This document shows, piece by piece, positions 1 to 7,982 of a stretch of DNA of 64,000 nt (positions are counted from its first letter, which is position 1; every line of letters starts with the position of its first letter). The translations under genes and the position numbers were made by a program. Under the pieces are notes generated by a model. The model did not search any database, had not been told where the DNA came from, and saw nothing but the letters and a program-made list of their open reading frames with translations. The stretch covers positions 3,472 to 67,471 of the forward strand of contig UQTU01000012.1 in the NCBI GenBank assembly GCA_900544135.1. Reading direction: 5' to 3'. The stretch comes from an uncultured Collinsella sp. (GTDB lineage Bacteria > Actinomycetota > Coriobacteriia > Coriobacteriales > Coriobacteriaceae).

Positions 1-912
1 AACCGTGGTCGAATGCTGCTTGCCGTCACGCTCGTACTCGATGGCGATATCGTCCTTACCGGCAGCCTTGCCGATGGCATCGTAAACGTCCATCCAGGTA
101 GAGCACGATACTCCGTCAACCGAAAGGATCGCGTCGCCGCCCTCGATACCCGCCTTGGCGGCAATAGACCCCTCGTCAACCTGACCGATCACGTTGGTAT
201 CCATCGGCACGGTGACACCCGTAATGGAATAGATGCTCATAAGGAGCAAAAAACCCGTCAGGATATTGACGAGAATGCCCGCGAGCAGCATAAAGGCGCG
301 CTTGAGAAAGCCCTGGCCAAGATAAGTGTGCGAGCGCTCTTGCGCCAAGAAATCAGCCTCGCCGCACGGCAGCTCCCACACATCGCCCTCGGCAGTCGCA
401 TGCTCTCGATCGAACCGGCGGCCGTCAAAGGTGGTGTAACCCGCAGCGTCTCGAGGCAGTGTCTGATACTTAGTGGGATAGTAGCTCGGTGAGGGCTTCT
501 CCCCTTCCTCATACCAAGGTGCGATGGAGCCCCAGCCCAGCAACAGAGCACAAGCCTCGAGCACATCCTCCTCGGAAAGCTCGAGCTCGACAGCAAGGTC
601 GGCCACGGTCACGCGACCATGACGGTAGATAGCCGCGAGCACGCGATCGGCGCACGAGACATCGGTCGGATCCATACCGCAGATGGCAGCGTAGCCACCC
701 AGCAGCAGCGGGGTCACGCCAAACTTGGTTCCAATGCGACGCGACGTGTAATGGATGTCAAAGCGGCACGGCAGGCCCAAAAAGAACTCGGTCACACGGA
801 CGCCGCAGGCACGCGCCGCCAAAAAGTGGCCACCCTCGTGCAAAAACACGAGGACGGAAAGCATCAGCAGGCCCCAAAAGACCGATGAAAGAACGCTCAG
901 AACAGTATCCAT
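1..912 (-). CDS. rseP: RIP site-2 metalloprotease RseP (3' end outside window)
   Basis: Membrane-embedded zinc protease that cleaves transmembrane anchors such as anti-sigma factors. Only the first 304 residues are in the window; the frame runs off the left edge. The start is ATG at 912, 25 bases after the dxr stop. A first membrane helix (about residues 5-24) leads straight into HEGGH (25-29), the HExxH zinc site, followed by the usual ARxxGVxVxxFFLGxP stretch and LLLGGYA. A second hydrophobic segment (about 206-228) and the start of a PDZ domain (about 240-304) follow. Residues about 82-200 are unusual: they contain a helix-turn-helix-like stretch (RVLAAIYRHGRVTVADLAVE) and a polar linker where most RseP proteins have a short connection. 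The second active-site motif (NxxPxxxxDG) lies outside. It is last in the pyrH-frr-uppS-cdsA-dxr-rseP run. Confidence 0.9.
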   Translation of the reverse strand, partial: MDTVLSVLSSVFWGLLMLSVLVFLHEGGHFLAARACGVRVTEFFLGLPCRFDIHYTSRRIGTKFGVTPLLLGGYAAICGMDPTDVSCADRVLAAIYRHGRVTVADLAVELELSEEDVLEACALLLGWGSIAPWYEEGEKPSPSYYPTKYQTLPRDAAGYTTFDGRRFDREHATAEGDVWELPCGEADFLAQERSHTYLGQGFLKRAFMLLAGILVNILTGFLLLMSIYSITGVTVPMDTNVIGQVDEGSIAAKAGIEGGDAILSVDGVSCSTWMDVYDAIGKAAGKDDIAIEYERDGKQHSTTV

Positions 913-937
913 AAAACGAAAAAGCAATCCTTATGGG

Positions 938-2125
938 TTAGGAACGGGTTGCGACGAGTACCTGCGCAGCCTTTTCACGCGCCCACGCATCGATATCGTG
1001 AAGTTGCTCAAACGAATCGACCGCCTGCACATCGTGGGCATCCATGCAGGATTCCACAATGCGATCGATATCGGTAAAGCTGCAGCCATCGCGCAGGAAG
1101 GCATCGACGGCGACCTCGTTGGCGGCATTGAGCACGCACGGCATGGTGCCACCCGTCTTGCCGGCACGCTCGGCCAGTGCCAGACAGCGGAAGGTATCCA
1201 TGTCGGCAGCATCAAACGTGAGCTGCCCCAACTCGCGAAAATCGATACGAGGCGCCGGAGTATCCCAACGCTCGGGATACGAGAACGCGAACTGGATGGG
1301 AATACGCATGTCGGAAGCACCGAGATGCGCCATCACGGAGCCGTCGGAGAACTCGACCATAGAGTGAATCTTGGACTGACGCTGCACGACCACGTTAATG
1401 AAATCGAGGTCGCAGTTAAACAGATGCATGGCCTCAATGCGCTCCAGGCCCTTGTTCATGAGGGTGGCGGAGTCGATGGTGATCTTGGCGCCCATGGCCC
1501 ACGTGGGATGTGCGAGGGCATCGGCACGCGTCACGCGGTCGAGCTCGTCGCGCGTGCGGCCAAAAAACGGACCGCCCGAGCAGGTGAGCCAAATACAATG
1601 AGCCTCGCGTGGGTTCTCCCCCAGATAGCACTGGAAGATGGCGGAGTGCTCAGAGTCGACTGGAATAAGCTGGCCCGGTTGCGCCAACGGCATAAGCAAG
1701 TCGCCACCGACGACGAGGGACTCCTTGTTGGCAAGGGCAAGGCGCTTATTTGAGGTCAAGGCCGCATGGCTCGCCTCGAGACCGGCGGCACCCACAATAG
1801 CGACGAGTACGCAGTCGACATCGTCGCGACGCGCGAGCTCGCAAACCGCCTGCGCGCCAACGCCGAGCTTCGTTCCCTCGGGCAACTCCTGCAGCACGGC
1901 GTCATCGCCATGAGCGACATCGGCCACGGCAACCGCCGAAACCGAGAACTCGCGGGCAGCGGCAACAAGCTCGGAGGTACTGGAGTTAACGGACAGCGCC
2001 GTCACCTGCAGGCGATCGGCATGCTGGCGGCACACATCGAGCGCCTGGGTGCCGATGGAGCCCGTACAACCCAGGATGGCAACACGGAGGCGTCCATCGG
2101 GGCCATACGTCGTCTGGAATGACAT
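938..2125 (-). CDS. dxr: 1-deoxy-D-xylulose-5-phosphate reductoisomerase
   Basis: Second enzyme of the MEP isoprenoid pathway. It converts 1-deoxy-D-xylulose 5-phosphate to 2-C-methyl-D-erythritol 4-phosphate with NADPH and a divalent metal. The 395 residues match the usual length. The NADPH-binding motif GCTGSIG is at about 19-25, NKES at 133-136, the metal/substrate segment DSEH at 157-160, then a TCSGGPFF loop and MNKGLERIEA. The ATG at 2125 overlaps the cdsA stop by one base (TAATG), so the two genes are probably translationally coupled. Its neighbour uppS uses the isoprenoid products this pathway supplies. Confidence 0.97.
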   Translation of the reverse strand: MSFQTTYGPDGRLRVAILGCTGSIGTQALDVCRQHADRLQVTALSVNSSTSELVAAAREFSVSAVAVADVAHGDDAVLQELPEGTKLGVGAQAVCELARRDDVDCVLVAIVGAAGLEASHAALTSNKRLALANKESLVVGGDLLMPLAQPGQLIPVDSEHSAIFQCYLGENPREAHCIWLTCSGGPFFGRTRDELDRVTRADALAHPTWAMGAKITIDSATLMNKGLERIEAMHLFNCDLDFINVVVQRQSKIHSMVEFSDGSVMAHLGASDMRIPIQFAFSYPERWDTPAPRIDFRELGQLTFDAADMDTFRCLALAERAGKTGGTMPCVLNAANEVAVDAFLRDGCSFTDIDRIVESCMDAHDVQAVDSFEQLHDIDAWAREKAAQVLVATRS

Positions 2126-3024
2126 TACAGCACGCCTCCGATCATCAGCATCAGCCGCGCGGTGATGCAGCCGAAGATAAGCGAATCGCTACGATCGAGC
2201 ATGCCGCCGTGGCCCGGGATAAGGTTGCCGGAATCCTTGACGCCCACACCGCGCTTGATGCGCGACTCGATAAGGTCGCCGATAACGCCCAGAATGGACA
2301 CGACCACGCCGCACAGCAGCGCATAGGGCAGGCTGAGCTTGAAGAAATGCGTCGCCCACAGGATGAGCCAAATCAAAACCGAGCCCAGGATGCCGCCAAC
2401 AAACCCCTCCCAGCTCTTTTTGGGAGAGATCTTGGGAACCATCTTGTGTTTGCCGATACGGCTACCCACGATATAGGCAAACGAATCGGAGACCCAGAGA
2501 GACGCGCAAACACCCACCGAAAGCAGGGCGCCGGCAAAACCGGGCACGGCATCGCGCAGCAGCACGATAGCCGACAGCATAAAACCGGTGTAGATGGGAC
2601 CCATGAGTGTCACGGCAACATCGGATATGCGGGTACGCGGCGACCAGACATACCAAATGCCCACAGCGAGCATCAGGGCAAAAAGCAGGGCATTCAGCAG
2701 CAGCGAGTCGCCCAACGCCGACAGCGGAAAGAGCACGGCGGCAGCGATACCCATGCGCTCGTTAGCCATCTTGCCATCGAGCCTTGTCATACGGAAAAAC
2801 TCATAGCAGCACAGACCGCTCATGACGGAAACAAAGATGGCCGTGGGCACAATACCCAAAACCAGGCACAGGATAAAGACAACGGCATAGACGATACCGG
2901 CGGCGGCACGGGTGATAAAGCCGGCAAGCCACGAACCGGTGCCATTCTTCGCTGCGGGCGCTCCCGCAGCGACAGCCTTGCGCTCAGATGTCTTGGGAGC
3001 AATTGCCTTGGGACGATCGGACAC
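2125..3024 (-). CDS. cdsA: Phosphatidate cytidylyltransferase
   Basis: Integral membrane enzyme that makes CDP-diacylglycerol from CTP and phosphatidate, the branch point of phospholipid synthesis. The protein has 299 residues with many hydrophobic helices. The CDP-alcohol synthase signature is near the C-terminus (about 254-285): SRIKRGVGVKDSGN followed by PGHGGMLDRSDS. The third residue of the DRxD tail is Ser, where a hydrophobic residue is more common. The roughly 30-residue N-terminal tail is basic and Ala-rich. The start is GTG at 3024 with a GAGGAGG ribosome site 7 bases away. It lies between uppS and dxr with almost no spacing. Confidence 0.96.
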   Translation of the reverse strand: MSDRPKAIAPKTSERKAVAAGAPAAKNGTGSWLAGFITRAAAGIVYAVVFILCLVLGIVPTAIFVSVMSGLCCYEFFRMTRLDGKMANERMGIAAAVLFPLSALGDSLLLNALLFALMLAVGIWYVWSPRTRISDVAVTLMGPIYTGFMLSAIVLLRDAVPGFAGALLSVGVCASLWVSDSFAYIVGSRIGKHKMVPKISPKKSWEGFVGGILGSVLIWLILWATHFFKLSLPYALLCGVVVSILGVIGDLIESRIKRGVGVKDSGNLIPGHGGMLDRSDSLIFGCITARLMLMIGGVL

Positions 3025-3026
3025 GA

Positions 3027-3821
3027 TTAAGCCTCCTCGGTCTTGCTCAGACCACCAAACCTACGGTCACGGCCCTGATAGGCCAAAATGGCGTCGACAA
3101 GGCCCCAACGATCAAAGTCGGGCCAATAGGTATCGGTGACGTAGAATTCGGAATAAGCCACCTGCCACAGCAGATAGTTCGAAAGGCGCAGCTCACCAGA
3201 AGTGCGAATCACAAGCTCAGGATCGGGAAGGCCAGCGGTATAGAGGTGGGAAGCCACCATGTCGTCATCAATTGAGCCAGGATCGATCTTACCGGCGGCA
3301 GCGTCGAGTGCGATCTGACGGACAGCGCGGGTAATCTCGGCACGCGCGCCGTAGTTGACGGCAAGCGCCAGCGTCATGCCGGTGTGATTGGCGCACTCGG
3401 CAAGACCGCGTTCAAAAACGTCGCGGGTCTTCTTGGGCAGCGCGGAAATGTCACCCAAAAAGACAACGCGCACGTTTTCGCGCTTCAGAAGCGGCAGCTC
3501 GTCGATAAACGTCTTGGCAAACAGGTGCATCAAGACGTTGACCTCATGCTGCGGGCGGTTCCAGTTTTCGGTAGAAAACGCATAGGCCGAAAGCACGTCG
3601 ACGCCCAGACGCACGCAGGCGGTAATAATCTCACGAAGTGAGACGATACCCGCCTTGTGGCCCTCGGTGCGTGCAAGACCGCGCGATGTGGCCCAACGAC
3701 CATTGCCGTCCATGATGCACGAGATATGGTGCGGAATGTTATTGAGGTCAAGGTCGGAAAAACCGACGCCCGCAGGGGCGTCGGCAAAGTACTCGACCAG
3801 TTTATGCTCGTCGTATTGCAC
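3027..3821 (-). CDS. uppS: Isoprenyl transferase (undecaprenyl diphosphate synthase)
   Basis: cis-Prenyltransferase that extends farnesyl diphosphate with isopentenyl diphosphate to the C55 carrier lipid of cell-wall and glycan synthesis. The protein has 264 residues. The catalytic segment MDGNGRWA (Asp about 38) follows HHISCI. The family's C-terminal block DPELVIRTSGELRLSNYLLWQ, followed by EFYVTDTYWPDF, is intact. The GTG start at 3821 has GGAG 7 bases upstream, just after the frr stop. Its product would carry the surface glycan encoded at the right end of the window (inference). Confidence 0.96.
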   Translation of the reverse strand: MQYDEHKLVEYFADAPAGVGFSDLDLNNIPHHISCIMDGNGRWATSRGLARTEGHKAGIVSLREIITACVRLGVDVLSAYAFSTENWNRPQHEVNVLMHLFAKTFIDELPLLKRENVRVVFLGDISALPKKTRDVFERGLAECANHTGMTLALAVNYGARAEITRAVRQIALDAAAGKIDPGSIDDDMVASHLYTAGLPDPELVIRTSGELRLSNYLLWQVAYSEFYVTDTYWPDFDRWGLVDAILAYQGRDRRFGGLSKTEEA

Positions 3822-3822
3822 C

Positions 3823-4359
3823 TTAGATCTCCATGACCTCGGCTTCTTTTTCCTTCAGAAGCTCCTCGACCTTGGCGACATACTCATCGGTGTGCTTCTG
3901 GACCTTGGCCTGCTCGCGACGGACATCGTCCTCGGTGAGCTCCTCATCGCGCTCAAGCTTGTTGTTGAAGTCGCGACGGATGTTACGGATAGACACCTTG
4001 GCCTGCTCGGCGTACTCGCGGCACTCCTTGACGAGCTCGCGACGGCGCTCCTCGGTGGGAGCCGGGAACGGCAGACGAACGACGGTGCCATCGGAGTTGG
4101 GGGTAATACCCAGATCGGAAGCGCCGATGGCCTTGACGATAGCGTTGATGAGTGCCTTGTCCCACGGCTCGATGAGCAGCATGTGGGCCTCGGGGGTCTT
4201 GACGGCGGCAACCTGCGTGACCGGCGTGGGAACACCGTAATAATCGACGGTGATGTCGGACAGAATGTTGGCATTGGCGCGGCCGGTACGGACCTTGGAG
4301 AAGTTATGCTTGAGGGACTCGAGCGACTTGTCCATATGGGCGGTGATGTTCTCTGCCAT
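3823..4359 (-). CDS. frr: Ribosome recycling factor
   Basis: Splits post-termination ribosomes together with EF-G. At 178 residues it is slightly shorter than the usual 185. It shows the N-terminal helix with KVRTGRANANIL, the middle domain with YYGVPTPVTQVA, and the long charged C-terminal helices. The ATG at 4359 lies 3 bases after the pyrH stop; pyrH-frr adjacency is widely conserved in bacteria. Confidence 0.97.
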   Translation of the reverse strand: MAENITAHMDKSLESLKHNFSKVRTGRANANILSDITVDYYGVPTPVTQVAAVKTPEAHMLLIEPWDKALINAIVKAIGASDLGITPNSDGTVVRLPFPAPTEERRRELVKECREYAEQAKVSIRNIRRDFNNKLERDEELTEDDVRREQAKVQKHTDEYVAKVEELLKEKEAEVMEI

Positions 4360-4361
4360 GC

Positions 4362-5084
4362 TTAATCCTCCTGATAGACGAGCGTGCCGACGGGCTCACC
4401 CGCGAGCGCGCGCTTGACGGTGTCCTCGCCATCGATGTTGAGGACCAAAATCGGCATACGGTTGTCCTGGCACAGTGCCGTAGCCGTGGAATCCATAACC
4501 TGCAGACCGCGGACGAGCACCTCGTGATAGGTAATCTTGTCAAAACGGACGGCGTCGGCGCACTTGACGGGATCCTTGTCGTAGATGCCGTCAACCTTGG
4601 TGGCTTTAATCAGAATCTCGGCGCCGATCTCGCACGCACGAAGAGCCGCGGCGGTGTCGGTCGTAAAGTACGGATTGCCCGAACCGGCGGCAAAGATAAC
4701 GACGTTGCCCTTGGAAAGGTGGTTGATGGCGCGACGGCGAATATAGGGCTCGCAGATCTCGTTCATCTGGATAGCGCTCATAACGCGGCAGGGAACATCG
4801 TTGTGCTCGAAGGCATCCTGCAGGGCGAGCGCGTTCATAACGGTTGCCAGCATGCCCATGTAGTCGGCCTGAGCACGCTCCATGCCACCGGCAGCGCCGG
4901 CCATGCCGCGGAAAATATTGCCGCCGCCGACAACGACGCCGACCTCATGGCCAACGGCGAGCAGCTCCTTGACCTGTTTGGCAAGATGGTCGGTAACCTT
5001 GGGGTCGATGCCATACTGGCCGTCGCCCATCAGTGCTTCGCCAGAAAGCTTAAGAAGCACGCGTTTATATCGGATGTCGGACAA
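4362..5084 (-). CDS. pyrH: UMP kinase
   Basis: Phosphorylates UMP to UDP; bacterial members are hexameric amino-acid-kinase-fold enzymes. The 240 residues begin with the typical [12 protein letters not shown], followed by the glycine-rich [12 protein letters not shown] loop, the [13 protein letters not shown] segment and the ATP-side motif [14 protein letters not shown] with [13 protein letters not shown]. The start is TTG at 5084 with a strong AAAGGAGG 6 bases upstream. A terminator separates it from tsf, so it may use its own weak promoter in 5085-5145 or rely on read-through. Confidence 0.97.
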   Translation of the reverse strand: MSDIRYKRVLLKLSGEALMGDGQYGIDPKVTDHLAKQVKELLAVGHEVGVVVGGGNIFRGMAGAAGGMERAQADYMGMLATVMNALALQDAFEHNDVPCRVMSAIQMNEICEPYIRRRAINHLSKGNVVIFAAGSGNPYFTTDTAAALRACEIGAEILIKATKVDGIYDKDPVKCADAVRFDKITYHEVLVRGLQVMDSTATALCQDNRMPILVLNIDGEDTVKRALAGEPVGTLVYQED

Positions 5085-5144
5085 AGCGATCCTCCTTTAG
5101 ATTGAACTCTCAACATTCTATCAAAGGCTCTAAGAAGAGCCATG

Positions 5145-5178
5145 AAAAAGCAGGCTGTGAGTAAAACCCACAGCCTGC
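5145..5178 (-). terminator. Intrinsic terminator after tsf
   Basis: On the minus strand, GCAGGCTGTG, a 9-base loop and CACAGCCTGC form a perfect 10-bp stem followed by TTTTT. It lies 25 bases after the tsf stop and 61 bases before pyrH. Confidence 0.9.
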
Positions 5179-5202
5179 TCATTACCAGCTACAAGAGCTT
5201 AT

Positions 5203-6072
5203 TTACTCGCCACGAACCAGACGGTCAAAGGCAACGACGGTAATGGTGTCGCCGAGCTCCTTGGAGACCTGCTCAGCGTACTTCTTGATGGTGAGGGAGC
5301 TGTCCTTGATGAACTCCTGCTCGGTGAGCACGGACTGCTTGTAGAACTTCTCCAGACGGCCGACAGCCATCTTCTCCTGGATAGCCTCGGGCTTACCGGA
5401 CTCGGCAGCCTGAGCCATGTAGATCTGCTTCTCGTGCTCGACGGTCTCGGCCGGAACCTGATCGCGGGTAGCACAGATCGGGGCGACGGCGGCAACCTGA
5501 AGGGCAACGTCGTGAGCGAAGGTCTTGAAGGACTCAGCCTGAGCGGTCTCAGCCTTCTCGAAGGCGAACTCGACGAGGACGCCGATCTTACCACCCATGT
5601 GGATGTAAGAAGCGAGCGCGCCGTTCTCAGCCTTGCGAGCAGCGAAGCGGGAGATCTTCATGTTCTCGCCCATGATGTGAATCATCTCGGTGAGCTCGGA
5701 GGAAACGGTCTCCTCGCCCATCGGCTTCTCGAGCAGAGCGTCGACGTCAGCAGGCTCGGTGGTAGCGACAACCTCAGCGACCTTGGAAGCAAAGCCGGTG
5801 AACTTGGCGTTGGAGCCAACGAAGTCGGTCTCGCAGGAGAGCTCGAGCAGAGCGCCGGTCTTGCCATCCTCGGAGACGAACGCGGCGACAGCGCCCTCGT
5901 TGGTCTCACGGCCAGCCTTCTTGGCAGCCTTGGCAAGGCCGTTCTTACGCAGAACGTCGACAGCGGCGTCCATGTCGCCGTCAGCCTCGACGAGAGCCTT
6001 CTTGCACTCCATCATCGGGGAGTCGGTCATCTCGCGGAGCTGCTTAACCATAGCGGCGGTAATCTGGGCCAT
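5203..6072 (-). CDS. tsf: Translation elongation factor Ts
   Basis: Guanine nucleotide exchange factor for EF-Tu. The 289 residues start at the ATG at 6072, chosen because AAAGGA lies 6 bases upstream; an upstream in-frame TTG at 6087 has no ribosome site. The N-terminal UBA-like domain carries TDSPMMECKKAL, then the conserved NEGAVAAFVSEDGKTGALLELSCETDFV block and two core domains. It follows rpsB by 45 bases in the usual rpsB-tsf operon. Confidence 0.97.
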   Translation of the reverse strand: MAQITAAMVKQLREMTDSPMMECKKALVEADGDMDAAVDVLRKNGLAKAAKKAGRETNEGAVAAFVSEDGKTGALLELSCETDFVGSNAKFTGFASKVAEVVATTEPADVDALLEKPMGEETVSSELTEMIHIMGENMKISRFAARKAENGALASYIHMGGKIGVLVEFAFEKAETAQAESFKTFAHDVALQVAAVAPICATRDQVPAETVEHEKQIYMAQAAESGKPEAIQEKMAVGRLEKFYKQSVLTEQEFIKDSSLTIKKYAEQVSKELGDTITVVAFDRLVRGE

Positions 6073-6117
6073 TGTGGTTCCTTTCAAAGAGATGAAAAAG
6101 AATTAACTAAGACTGAT

Positions 6118-6846
6118 TTACTCGGCCTTGGGCTCAGCGGCCATCTCGGCCTCGGAGACCTGCTCCTTGCCGGAGCCAGCGAGGCAGGCGTCAGCCATGA
6201 GCTCGCACATAAGGGTGACAGCGGAGATAGCGTCATCGTTGCAGGGGATGCCGTACTCGACCTCGTCGGGATCGGAGTTGGTGTCGATCAGGGCGACGAC
6301 GGGGATGTTCAGGCGCTGGGCCTCCTTGATGGCGTTCTCCTCGCGCTTGGTGTCGATGACGAAGAGAGCCTGGGGCAGACCCTTCATGTCGCGGGCGCCA
6401 CCGAGGTTGGTCTGGAGCTTAGTGAGCTCCTTGCCGAGAACAGCCTGCTCCTTCTTGGGGAGCACTGCCATGCGGCCGTCCTCGACCATAGCCTCGAGCT
6501 CCTCCATGCGGTTGATGCGGGAGCGGATGGTGACGAAGTTGGTCAGCATACCGCCGAGCCAACGCTGGTTGATGTAAGGCATGTTGGCGCGCTCAGCAGC
6601 GTTCTTGACGGCCTCCTGAGCCTGCTTCTTGGTGCCGACGAACAGCACGTTGCCACCCTTGGCGACGTTCTTGACGAAGGTGTAGGCCTGGTCGGCGTCG
6701 AGGATGGTCTGCTTGAGGTCAAGGATATAGATGCCGTTGCGCTCACCGAAGATGAACGGCTTCATCTTGGGGTTCCAGCGACGGGTCTGGTGACCGAAGT
6801 GGCAGCCGGCCTCGAGCAGGGTGCGGATATTAATCTTGGTAGCCAT
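6118..6846 (-). CDS. rpsB: 30S ribosomal protein S2
   Basis: Small-subunit ribosomal protein, 242 residues. It begins with the family block [20 protein letters not shown], then [17 protein letters not shown]. The central [12 protein letters not shown] and the [26 protein letters not shown] block are typical. The C-terminal tail is acidic. AGGAGG precedes the ATG. It has a near-consensus promoter about 140 bases upstream. Confidence 0.98.
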   Translation of the reverse strand: MATKINIRTLLEAGCHFGHQTRRWNPKMKPFIFGERNGIYILDLKQTILDADQAYTFVKNVAKGGNVLFVGTKKQAQEAVKNAAERANMPYINQRWLGGMLTNFVTIRSRINRMEELEAMVEDGRMAVLPKKEQAVLGKELTKLQTNLGGARDMKGLPQALFVIDTKREENAIKEAQRLNIPVVALIDTNSDPDEVEYGIPCNDDAISAVTLMCELMADACLAGSGKEQVSEAEMAAEPKAE

Positions 6847-6987
6847 GTTAAACCTCCTGTGGTTTGCCTCCGCGCGGGGTCATCCTCCAAAACCAACCCG
6901 GACATGTGCTACCAAAGCCCGGGCACCACGGTATGAAGTAGCCGCGCGTGCGTGATAAAAACATGTTGCCGTGAAGCAACCCGATGA
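6847..6987 (-). promoter_or_regulatory. 5' leader of rpsB mRNA
   Basis: About 140 transcribed bases lie between the rpsB promoter and its start. Two short inverted repeats are visible: GTTGC-TTCACG-GCAAC followed by ATGTTTTT, and CCCGG-(17)-CCGGG followed by a T-rich stretch. Such leaders often bind S2 for autoregulation in other bacteria. That role here is inference, and the fold was not computed. Confidence 0.4.
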
Positions 6988-7016
6988 ATGATAGCAGGAA
7001 TGCTTCTTCCTGCCAA
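6988..7016 (-). promoter_or_regulatory. Promoter of rpsB-tsf
   Basis: On the minus strand, -35 TTGGCA, a 17-base spacer and -10 TATCAT: five of six consensus bases in each box with ideal spacing. Confidence 0.75.
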
Positions 7017-7065
7017 CCCGCAATCAAAACCACACACCTGAGTGCGGCGCGGGACGTCCCAGCAA

Positions 7066-7908
7066 CTATTCGCCGCGGGGATGGGCTTGAGCCACAGCCC
7101 GCTTAAGCCGATCGGGTGTGAGATGCGTGTAGATCTGCGTCGTGGACAGGCTCGCATGACCCAGCAGCTCTTGGACCGAGCGCAGGTCCGCACCGCCCTC
7201 GAGCAAGTCGGTCGCAAAGGTATGGCGCATCGCATGCGGGGCGATGTCGGCCGGAATGCCGGCGAGCGTCGCCAGCGTATGGAACCGCCGCCGGAGCATG
7301 GCGGCGCTCATGCGATTGCCGCGCGCCGATATAAGCAGCGGATGCGGCCCGGTGGCGGGGTCACGGCGCTTTGCCTGAGCGAGCAACACCGGCCTCCCCT
7401 CCTCAATATAGAAACGAGTCACCTCGAGCGCACGACGATACAGGGGGACGATACGTTCTTTGCTCCCCTTGCCCCACAGGCGCAGCGTGCGCTCGGACCA
7501 TGAGATGGATTCCACATTGAGCGCCGCAAGCTCTGAGATGCGGGCACCCGAGGCATAGAGCAACTCGAGCATCGCCGCATCGCGCAGTCCCGCGGGTGTT
7601 GAGGTATCGGGGGCTTTGAGGAGTGCCTCCACCTGTTGAGTCGTAAGGACGCCCGGCAGGTCGCGCGGCAGCTTGGGCGATGCGATCGCCGAGACCGCAT
7701 CGCCCTCGACAATCCCCTCGACAGCCATCCACCGATAGAGTGAGCGAATGGCAGACAGGTGTGCCGCAAGGGTCCGAGCCGCCACCTGGCCACGCGACAG
7801 CTCGGCCAAATAGGAACGAACGGTCCGTACGTCGGCGGCGCGAGCGTCGATGCCCTCGCGTTCGCACCACGCAGCAAAGCGCTCCAGCCTCGAGCCATAG
7901 GCCGTCAC
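7066..7908 (-). CDS. xerC: Tyrosine recombinase XerC/XerD-type
   Basis: Site-specific recombinase likely to resolve chromosome dimers at dif with FtsK. The catalytic set is complete; numbering from the GTG at 7908 gives Arg123 (GARISEL), Lys147, His225 and Arg228 (HAMRHTF), His251 and Tyr260 (TQIYTH). The frame clearly continues upstream of 7908 with family-like residues (LYDTVDSFIAYIARVEGLSP), but no ATG, GTG or TTG is present there. A GGAGG sits 9 bases before an ATA at 7986, and a CTG is at 7974. The true protein is therefore probably about 22-26 residues longer, starting at a rare codon and overlapping the trmFO stop. The coordinates given use the first standard start codon. XerC and XerD cannot be told apart from one copy. 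Confidence 0.88.
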   Translation of the reverse strand: MTAYGSRLERFAAWCEREGIDARAADVRTVRSYLAELSRGQVAARTLAAHLSAIRSLYRWMAVEGIVEGDAVSAIASPKLPRDLPGVLTTQQVEALLKAPDTSTPAGLRDAAMLELLYASGARISELAALNVESISWSERTLRLWGKGSKERIVPLYRRALEVTRFYIEEGRPVLLAQAKRRDPATGPHPLLISARGNRMSAAMLRRRFHTLATLAGIPADIAPHAMRHTFATDLLEGGADLRSVQELLGHASLSTTQIYTHLTPDRLKRAVAQAHPRGE

Positions 7909-7982
7909 CGTGTTGGGAGAAAGTCCCTCGACGCGTGCGATATAGGCGATAAACGAGTCGACGGTGTCGTACAGGTCAAAGG

